The position numbers and the translations under genes are program-made. A model generated the notes under the pieces. The model had not been told where the DNA came from. It saw only the letters and a list, made by a program, of their open reading frames with translations, and searched no databases. From assembly GCA_029212745.1 (NCBI GenBank), contig JARGOL010000006.1, positions 124,001 to 188,000 on the forward strand: a DNA stretch of 64,000 bases, read 5' to 3'. Shown in pieces: positions 58,287-64,000 of the stretch (position 1 is the stretch's first letter; every line of letters begins with the position of its first letter). This stretch comes from Alcanivoracaceae bacterium. Its GTDB lineage: Bacteria; Pseudomonadota; Gammaproteobacteria; Pseudomonadales; Alcanivoracaceae.

Positions 58287-58871
58287 CTAGCTCACCTGTG
58301 GCCGCTGTATCGTCTGAGCGAGGGCTCCGCTCCGCCGATACTCCCTTACTATCTCTATGGCCTGCTCAACATCCTCAGATCGCCAACCACAGGAAACAAG
58401 CAGCAGCGACTCAACAATTTCAATAGAGACCTTTTTTCGCCACCTTTCGACGAAAGCCAGAAAGGCTTCGGCGTCCGACGTATCTTCAAATACAACGATG
58501 TTGAATTGTGTATCATTTAGCAGCGTGCCGGCCGCCTCGTAACCCTTTCCATATACTCTTCTAGCCTCATCGGTCAACGCCATTACCTGAGATGGCACAG
58601 GTAAAATCTTGCCGACTACTATATGCCCAGGAAACGAAAACGCGGCTCGACCAGAATCAAAACCGCAGCGCGACACATAGATATCATCTTCTGTCTTTAG
58701 CCAATGGGCTCTTACTTGAACCTGTTTCAATAGCTCTGACTTATCAACATCCAGTTCCAACTGAGGACATGTTCTCAGCCCTAAAGAAATCGCTGCAGCC
58801 TTAAATTCTTGCCGCCAGAGGAAATATAAAATAGGCAAAGCGAAGAGTAGGATAATCAAAACAGCATTCAT
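58287..58871 (-). CDS. Orphan membrane-anchored protein 2
   Basis: This 194-aa protein is also unrecognised. One N-terminal helix (about 3-19) is followed by a soluble part with NIVVFEDTSDAEAFL and a C-terminal helical region. Its size, single anchor and orientation match the neighbouring orphan, suggesting a functional pair or distant paralogues. The DNA is AT-richer than the core genome. 104 bases without features separate it from the methyltransferase gene upstream. Confidence 0.7.
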   Translation of the reverse strand: MNAVLIILLFALPILYFLWRQEFKAAAISLGLRTCPQLELDVDKSELLKQVQVRAHWLKTEDDIYVSRCGFDSGRAAFSFPGHIVVGKILPVPSQVMALTDEARRVYGKGYEAAGTLLNDTQFNIVVFEDTSDAEAFLAFVERWRKKVSIEIVESLLLVSCGWRSEDVEQAIEIVREYRRSGALAQTIQRPQVS

Positions 58872-58975
58872 TTCGCAGAGTCCTCATTCATTATCCAAAT
58901 AGAGCAAATGAAAATGAGTTAGGCAGCAATAAATTCAGCAAATGTGCCAAATGGGGTCAGACCTCCCATTTCCCT

Positions 58976-59425
58976 CTAAACCAACCACCGCGGCACCCGC
59001 TCACAAAACACCGACCACTGCTCGGCAAACTTCTCCGCCATGGCCCGCTCTTCCGCCGGAATCTGCAACGCATTCATATAGATCACGAACATCGGCCAGG
59101 CGATCAACAACCAAAGGGAAGAAACAGCAAACGCGCCGGCGATCAGCCAGAAGCAGAAGCCGACATACATGGGGTTGCGGGAGATGCGGTACAGGCCGTC
59201 GGTGACCAGGGCTTCGGTCTTTTCGGGATTACGGGGGTCGACGGTGGTGCCGGCGCGCCTGAATGATATGGCGGCGGGCAGAACGAAGATGGCTCCGACG
59301 AGACCGAAGAACGTGACCGCACCCCAGCGGGCTGCATCGGGCATAGCTGTTGTTGGCAGCACGTGTGCCAGCGGCACCATGGCCAGCAGCATCAGTGCGA
59401 CGACGAGCAGTGGTGGTATGCGCAT
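58976..59425 (-). CDS. Isoprenylcysteine carboxyl methyltransferase-family membrane protein
   Basis: The 149-aa protein has about four hydrophobic helices and the ICMT/PEMT signature block DGLYRISRNPMYVGF, with the C-terminal EERAMAEKF segment. Bacterial members methylate unknown, probably lipid or small-molecule, targets with S-adenosylmethionine. Function here is not known. It stands alone on the minus strand between the orphan pair and a REP-like element. Confidence 0.88.
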   Translation of the reverse strand: MRIPPLLVVALMLLAMVPLAHVLPTTAMPDAARWGAVTFFGLVGAIFVLPAAISFRRAGTTVDPRNPEKTEALVTDGLYRISRNPMYVGFCFWLIAGAFAVSSLWLLIAWPMFVIYMNALQIPAEERAMAEKFAEQWSVFCERVPRWLV

Positions 59426-59502
59426 GGATGTCCCCTTCCCCTGTGTTTAATCATGCAGGGTGGGGTTGGGGATTTCCAGAGGGTGTTGGGAGTAAGGCTG
59501 TG

Positions 59503-59537
59503 CCCTCACCCCAACCCCTCTCCCGGAGGGAGAGGGG
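59503..59537. repeat. Single REP-like element
   Basis: CCCTCACCCCAA is followed by a hairpin with 10-base arms (CCCCTCTCCC at 59515-59524 and its complement at 59528-59537, GGA loop). It is the same family as the pair at 50178-50328. Confidence 0.8.
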
Positions 59538-59549
59538 CTTTGTCGGGGC

Positions 59550-60836
59550 CTAGAAGTAGTAGACGACTTCCAGTTGGATGTTGTCTTCCTGGCCGTAGAT
59601 GGACAGCGGGGTTTCCGGCGGGATTTCCTGCAGGGAGGCGCCAACGATCTGTTCCACCGTGGGTGGCTCGCCGGTGTTGCTGTAGATGCGGCTCTCCAGG
59701 CTCACCTTGAAGCGGTCACCAATGCGACGGCTGGTTTCCAGGCTCCAGGCCCGCTCTTCGGTTTCCGGGTCCCACACCACACCCCACAGCACTTCCGTGG
59801 ACGCGATGTCATTGAAGGTCAGGCGGTTCCCCAGCAGCACATCATGCTCGAACGGCGAGGCCAGCAGCTCATCGCGGTCTTCCCACAGGTATTCGACAAT
59901 CCAGCCCAGGTCCAGGTCACTTTCGAAGATGCCCACCTGGGTGTATTCCAGGCCACCATCAAGGGCGGTGAAACGATCGCCCTGCCCGCTGCGACTGATC
60001 ACTTCCAGTTTCCACAACCAGCCGCCACTGACGTACTGCGCCTCAAGGCCACTCTGGTCGATCACCTCGTAGACCGGAATGAAACGCGGCTTGTAGCCGG
60101 CAGGCAGCTGGCCGGTCACGGCGAAGGCACCCAGCTGCGCCTGGCTGAGCTGGAAGGTGTTCAGCGCCAGCAGCGGCTCGCGGGTGGTGCCCGAGAAATG
60201 GCTCAGCCCGAACTGCCAGTCCCCCATCCAGAACTGCCAGCGAATGGCGGCGTCCACCCGTTTCTGCTCGGCACCGGATTCATAGATCGGGTCGTCCGTG
60301 TCCACCGGCACCGCCAGTGACGGGCGGCCGTCTTCGCCGGGGAAAGTACGCTCACGGAAACCGGGCAGGATGAACACATCAAGAATGCCCCAGTCACGCA
60401 CGGTGGAGACATTGATCATCGGCTGGCCGAGTTTCTCTTCCTGGTCGATCTGCTCCACCAGGTCGGTCTGGTTGATGATATCCACCAGGTGACGCCCTTC
60501 GGTCACGCCCCAGAACACCTTGGAGACGCCGACGCGGGATTCCCAGCCGTCAGCCACATGGATCCAGCTCAGCTCACGGATATCCGCATGGGTGCGGTTC
60601 TCGTCATGCTCGTCCTGGCGGGCAAAGGGAATGAACACGAACTGGTCGTCGCGGTCGTTCCACTCATGGAACAGCTCCGCCTTGGCATACACCGAGCCGT
60701 TGTGCCAGTAGCCGGCGGTGCCGGGGCCGTCGGTAAAGTAACGCCCTTCCACGCCGGTCTCGCCGCGGAATTCCCAGGCACTGGCCGTGCTCGCCAGGGC
60801 GATGCCCGTGAGAGCCAGTAAAAAGCGGTGGGTCAT
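59550..60836 (-). CDS. Putative outer-membrane beta-barrel protein
   Basis: The 428-aa protein has a signal peptide (cleavage after about residue 20, ASA-WEF), many alternating aromatic strands and a C-terminal EVVYYF ending with Phe, the outer-membrane sorting signal. I cannot assign a precise family or substrate. It follows the LolA-like gene on the same strand, separated by a terminator, so the two are probably related in function. Confidence 0.78.
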   Translation of the reverse strand: MTHRFLLALTGIALASTASAWEFRGETGVEGRYFTDGPGTAGYWHNGSVYAKAELFHEWNDRDDQFVFIPFARQDEHDENRTHADIRELSWIHVADGWESRVGVSKVFWGVTEGRHLVDIINQTDLVEQIDQEEKLGQPMINVSTVRDWGILDVFILPGFRERTFPGEDGRPSLAVPVDTDDPIYESGAEQKRVDAAIRWQFWMGDWQFGLSHFSGTTREPLLALNTFQLSQAQLGAFAVTGQLPAGYKPRFIPVYEVIDQSGLEAQYVSGGWLWKLEVISRSGQGDRFTALDGGLEYTQVGIFESDLDLGWIVEYLWEDRDELLASPFEHDVLLGNRLTFNDIASTEVLWGVVWDPETEERAWSLETSRRIGDRFKVSLESRIYSNTGEPPTVEQIVGASLQEIPPETPLSIYGQEDNIQLEVVYYF

Positions 60837-60871
60837 GGTGTCTTCCTCACGCGCGCAGGTTTAGCAGGTAC

Positions 60872-60901
60872 AAAAAAACGGGAGCCGCGCGGCTCCCGTT
60901 T
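60872..60901 (-). terminator. Terminator between LolA-like and barrel genes
   Basis: On the minus strand a 9-bp stem (ACGGGAGCC / GGCTCCCGT, GCGC loop) is followed by seven T, 12 bases after the LolA-like stop. Downstream expression of the barrel gene would need readthrough or its own promoter. Confidence 0.85.
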
Positions 60902-60912
60902 CGGGTCGTGGA

Positions 60913-61710
60913 TCAACGCAGGCGCTTGAGCGCGTTCTGGTCGAAATCAGATTCGGTCAGGCCGGTGTCATACCGGTAGTCGGTCCAGTACAGCTTGGTG
61001 GACTTGCCGGTCTGGTGGTTCACCATTTCCATTTCGTCCGGGCGCCAGAACTTGTCCTTGTACTGCTGGTAGCCGGACATGGTCAGCGTCTTCAGGTGGC
61101 TCTTCTTGCGGTCAAAGTATTCGATTTTCTGCACCCGGTACTCGGCCTGGTCCATCCACACCACCTGGCGGGTATAACCGGAATACTTGTCGGTGGGGTA
61201 ACGCTCGAACACGAAGCAGGTCAGCTCGCCGCAGGCTTCGTCACGCAGGTACTTGTAGGTGTACTTCTCCACTTCCTGGGCACGCATGTCCTCGAACGCG
61301 AACTCGGAGCCCATGAAGGAACCGGACTGGTTGCGCGAGGCGATGGTCTTCACCCGGCGCAGGGCCGGCAGGTACAGCCACTGGTCGTCGTCCTGGGTCT
61401 TGTAGCTCCAGGTCAGCAGCGCGGTGCCGCGCACGTCACGCGGGGTATCAAAGATGGTCAGGCTCTTGTCGCCTTCGGTCTCGCCGGTGCCTTCCAGGGT
61501 CATCACCCGCAGCTCGCGCTCGGAGGTATCGCCGCGCTTGGAGATCAGCACCATGCGCATGCCGGCCTGGAAATCACCAAAGCCCTCACCGCGGGCGTCG
61601 GCTTCACGCGCGATCTCGAGACCTTTCTCTTCAGGTGTCTGCGCCGGGGTCTCGGCCAGGGCCGGGAGGGGCAACAGGGCCAGCATGGCCAGGGACAGGG
61701 TTCTCAGCAT
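60913..61710 (-). CDS. LolA-like outer membrane lipoprotein-sorting family protein
   Basis: The 265-aa exported protein (signal peptide about 1-19) belongs to the LolA-like family PF17131, with the blocks DDQWLYLPALRRVKTI and SFMGSEFAFEDM. These are usually encoded next to MMPL/RND transporters and may carry lipids or lipid-like cargo across the periplasm. No such transporter lies next to it here. A palindromic operator overlaps its predicted promoter. Confidence 0.88.
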   Translation of the reverse strand: MLRTLSLAMLALLPLPALAETPAQTPEEKGLEIAREADARGEGFGDFQAGMRMVLISKRGDTSERELRVMTLEGTGETEGDKSLTIFDTPRDVRGTALLTWSYKTQDDDQWLYLPALRRVKTIASRNQSGSFMGSEFAFEDMRAQEVEKYTYKYLRDEACGELTCFVFERYPTDKYSGYTRQVVWMDQAEYRVQKIEYFDRKKSHLKTLTMSGYQQYKDKFWRPDEMEMVNHQTGKSTKLYWTDYRYDTGLTESDFDQNALKRLR

Positions 61711-61756
61711 GATTGCCTCCGGGGCGATATCGCCTTCAGGTGATCAATATTCATTT

Positions 61757-61773
61757 AGTGACGGACCGTCACT
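61757..61773. promoter_or_regulatory. Perfect palindromic operator
   Basis: AGTGACGG, one base, CCGTCACT: two 8-base arms. It lies just downstream of and overlapping a -10-like element, a classic repressor position; TetR-type regulators use sites of this form. Confidence 0.7.
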
Positions 61774-61798
61774 CTAGCATGACGGGCCGCGGGGTCAA
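61771..61798 (-). promoter_or_regulatory. Putative promoter of the LolA-like gene
   Basis: Minus-strand TTGACC and TAGAGT are separated by 16 bases; the expected start site falls inside the palindrome. The leader would be about 55 nt. Confidence 0.55.
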
Positions 61799-61883
61799 GG
61801 CATGAAAACGTGAAAAACTGTCGAAAAATCAACGCACAAGAGCGGCTCAGCAAGGCATGAGCAGGGCTCATGCAAATGCGTAC

Positions 61884-62555
61884 TCAGACGTTGTTGGGCA
61901 GGTTGTCCTCGCCGGTCTCAGGCTCGCTGCGGAAGGCATCCATGACCACATGGAAGGCGTCTTCGACGTCATCGGTCAGGTGAAACAGCTCCAGGTCGCC
62001 CGGCGAGATGCAGCCGTCTTCCAGCATGCGCTCGCGCATCCAGTCCACCAGGCCAGACCAGTAGGCGGTGCCGATCAGGACAATGGGGAATGAGCGGATC
62101 TTGCGGGTCTGCACCAGGGTAAGCGCCTCGAACAGCTCGTCCATGGTGCCAAAGCCCCCGGGAAACACCACGAATCCCGCGGCGTGCTTGACGAACATGA
62201 GCTTGCGGACAAAGAAGTAGCGAAAATCCAGGCCCAGGTCCTGGAACCGGTTGGCGCCCTGCTCATGGGGCAACTCGATGTTCAGGCCGATGGAACAGGC
62301 GCCGTTGCCCAGCGCCCCACGGTTGGCGCCTTCCATGATGCCCGGGCCACCGCCGGTGAGCACGTTCAGGCCGGCGCGGGCAAACTTCTCGCCCAGGGCA
62401 CTGGCCTGCTGGTAATACGGCGAGTCGGGCCCGAGACGGGCACTGCCGAACACGGTCACCGACGGGCCAATGTGTGACAGGTGCTGGATGCCATCCACCA
62501 GCTCGGACTGAATGCGCAACACGCGCCAGGCTTCGCGACCGCGATTGGGCTCCAT
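61884..62555 (-). CDS. LOG-family protein (TIGR00730)
   Basis: The 223-aa Rossmann-fold protein has GGGPGIMEGANRGA and PGGFGTMDE, the signature of LOG/lysine-decarboxylase-like proteins that release adenine or cytokinin bases from nucleotides. I chose ATG 62555, which has GGAGGAG upstream and shares one base with the stop of the previous gene. The biological substrate in this bacterium is unknown. Confidence 0.92.
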   Translation of the reverse strand: MEPNRGREAWRVLRIQSELVDGIQHLSHIGPSVTVFGSARLGPDSPYYQQASALGEKFARAGLNVLTGGGPGIMEGANRGALGNGACSIGLNIELPHEQGANRFQDLGLDFRYFFVRKLMFVKHAAGFVVFPGGFGTMDELFEALTLVQTRKIRSFPIVLIGTAYWSGLVDWMRERMLEDGCISPGDLELFHLTDDVEDAFHVVMDAFRSEPETGEDNLPNNV

Positions 62556-63070
62556 CACCACTCCTCCGTGTAGGCTGCCATTTCCTGCAACAGGACACCC
62601 ACCCGCTGCACTGCGGCATCCAGGCGCGCCATGTCGCCGTCCGCCAGCGGCAGGTTCGGGTCTTCCACGGCGAACGTCAGGGATGCCTCCTCACTGCGCG
62701 GCGCCGGCCGGTGAGCCAGGCCCGAGGCACCGCAGGCGGCATTTATTTCCCGGTGCAGCCAGTGAATCACGTCAGCGGGATCGTTCAGGGCGCTGCGCAG
62801 GATGGCCAGCTCCGGGCGCTCGCTGTCGGCCAGCGTGTCATTGAGCACCGCAAGGCTGAGGCGGTCATCCAGGTCAGTAGCAGACGCCTGGCGGACGGCG
62901 CCGACCAGTGCGCTGTAAAGATGGAACAGCACCGCGCCACGCAACGCCAGCAGGCCACCCCGTGGGGCGCCACCGTCTTGCTGCTGGCGCAGCTGTTTGA
63001 GCAGTGACTGGGCAAACCAGTGGCGCTCCCTGAGGCCACTGGTCTGGCTTTCTCGCACCATGCGCGACAT
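62555..63070 (-). CDS. DUF6586-family protein
   Basis: The 171-aa mostly helical protein matches the small uncharacterised gene found next to topA in Pseudomonas (DUF6586). It has no signal peptide or membrane segment. It lies 30 bases after topA and is translationally coupled to the LOG gene. Function unknown. Confidence 0.8.
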   Translation of the reverse strand: MSRMVRESQTSGLRERHWFAQSLLKQLRQQQDGGAPRGGLLALRGAVLFHLYSALVGAVRQASATDLDDRLSLAVLNDTLADSERPELAILRSALNDPADVIHWLHREINAACGASGLAHRPAPRSEEASLTFAVEDPNLPLADGDMARLDAAVQRVGVLLQEMAAYTEEW

Positions 63071-63100
63071 GCGGCGCTCCTCCGGCCGATGACGTTGCTG

Positions 63101-64000
63101 TTACTCAGCCGCCTTCTTGCTCGCGGCTTTCTTCCTGGCAGCTTTCTTTTTTGCCGCCTTTTTCTTCGGTGCTTTTTTCTTGGCGGCCTTCTTCTTCGCC
63201 GCTTTCTTCTTTGGCTTGTCCTCGATTTCCCACTTGCCGTCGCGGTAGAACGCCGCCCAGCCGGTGGGTTTGCCGTCTTCCTCGGTCATCACGTACTGCT
63301 CTTTCGCCTTGCGGCTGTAGCGCAGTACGGCCTTGCGTCCCTTGCTGTCTTCCGCCGGCGCGTCGGCCAGGTACACGTGCTTGGGATCAAGCTTGTCTTT
63401 GACCGAGCGCACTTCTTCCACGGTGGGTGCCCGCGTCTCGCGGTTCTTCGGGAACTTGCTTGCCGCCAGGAACAGGCCGGAGGCACCGTCGCGCAGCAGG
63501 TAGAAGTCATCCACCTTCTCGCATTGCAGGTGCTCCATGGGAATCGGGTCGGCGCGCGGCGGAGCCGGCTCGCCATTGCGCAGCAGCTTGCGGGTGTTGC
63601 CACAGGCCTCGTTGGTGCACTTGAAGTACTTGCCGAAACGGCCGGAGCGCAACTGCATTTCGCTCTGGCACTTTTCACATTCCAGCGTCGGCCCTTCATA
63701 GCCCTTGATGCGGAACTTGCCCTGCTCCACCACAAAGCCGCTGCAATCCGGATTGTTACCGCACACGTGCAGCTTGCGGGTTTCATCGATCAGGTAGCTG
63801 TCCATGGCGGTGTTGCACTTCGGGCAGCGCTTCTTGCGCCGTTGCGCCAGTGCTTCCGCCTCGTCGTCATCCACGTCAATGGCTTCTTCGCCGGGCAGCA
63901 GGTTGAGCGTCTTGGTGCAGCGCTCTTTCGGCGGCAAGGCATAGCCGGAGCAGCCCAGGAACACACCGGTGGAGCCGGTGCGGATCTGCATCAGCCGGCC
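63101..64000 (-). CDS. topA: DNA topoisomerase I, C-terminal part (cut by window edge)
   Basis: Only the last 299 residues are in the window; the gene continues past the right edge. Visible are two C4 zinc-ribbon units ([12 protein letters not shown] ... CGNNPDC and CEKCQSEM ... CTNEAC), a further topoisomerase C-terminal repeat region, and a Lys/Ala-rich tail of KKAAKKK units over the last 40 residues. TopA relaxes negative supercoils; the tail probably adds DNA affinity. The frame is open to the edge. Confidence 0.95.
   Translation of the reverse strand, partial: GRLMQIRTGSTGVFLGCSGYALPPKERCTKTLNLLPGEEAIDVDDDEAEALAQRRKKRCPKCNTAMDSYLIDETRKLHVCGNNPDCSGFVVEQGKFRIKGYEGPTLECEKCQSEMQLRSGRFGKYFKCTNEACGNTRKLLRNGEPAPPRADPIPMEHLQCEKVDDFYLLRDGASGLFLAASKFPKNRETRAPTVEEVRSVKDKLDPKHVYLADAPAEDSKGRKAVLRYSRKAKEQYVMTEEDGKPTGWAAFYRDGKWEIEDKPKKKAAKKKAAKKKAPKKKAAKKKAARKKAASKKAAE

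Overview
The window is a contiguous piece of a high-GC gammaproteobacterial chromosome. The gene order follows that of Pseudomonas aeruginosa across the whole mltG-fab-rne-lpxK-nqr-mfd-nagZ-psrA-topA stretch. Na+-translocating NADH:quinone reductase, a PsrA-type fatty-acid regulator, an S-methylthioinosine phosphorylase and a two-gene agmatine-to-putrescine route together suggest a marine or salt-adapted member of the Pseudomonadales/Oceanospirillales. An Alcanivorax-like hydrocarbon degrader is my best guess, but genus assignment from this sequence alone is inference.

Region 1 (1-7.4 kb, minus strand) is the fatty-acid/phospholipid operon yceD-rpmF-plsX-fabD-fabG-acpP-fabF-pabC-mltG, with intrinsic terminators after rpmF and after acpP that probably tune stoichiometry. 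maf diverges from it. Region 2 (8-14.4 kb) holds sppA, a HAD phosphatase and rluC, divergent from rne, which has a leader of more than 500 nt and a large disordered C-terminal scaffold. Region 3 (14.4-25.2 kb) is envelope biogenesis: exbB-exbD-msbA-lpxK-kdsB-LMW phosphatase-murB are tightly packed, followed by comEC and a lolC/lolD lipoprotein-release pair. Region 4 (25.4-35 kb) holds an unusual Ala/Pro-rich exported protein, aguA-aguB, a MacAB-like export module, a glycerophosphodiesterase and a patatin phospholipase. Region 5 (35-42.3 kb) is the complete Na+-NQR operon nqrABCDEF with apbE (flavin insertion) and nqrM (maturation). Region 6 (42.5-54.9 kb) has a large-form GAPDH, a UDG-family protein, tesB, mfd, csiV and the psrA-ldt-nagZ-mscS-hpt-mtnP operon.

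Region 7 (55-62.5 kb) breaks the Pseudomonas-like order: lexA and sulA, which follow psrA in Pseudomonas, are absent. In their place are a saccharopine-dehydrogenase-like reductase, a higBA toxin-antitoxin module, short tandem repeats, the 80-bp tail of a decayed second reductase gene, two membrane-anchored orphan proteins in AT-richer DNA, an ICMT-like methyltransferase, and an outer-membrane/LolA-like protein pair under a palindromic operator. Conserved synteny resumes with a LOG-family gene, a DUF6586 gene and the 3' part of topA, which runs off the right edge.

The most unusual material is the 56.3-58.9 kb island. The higB promoter carries its operator exactly between the -35 and -10 and appears to give a leaderless mRNA. 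Two other genes, rluC and yceD, also look leaderless or nearly so.
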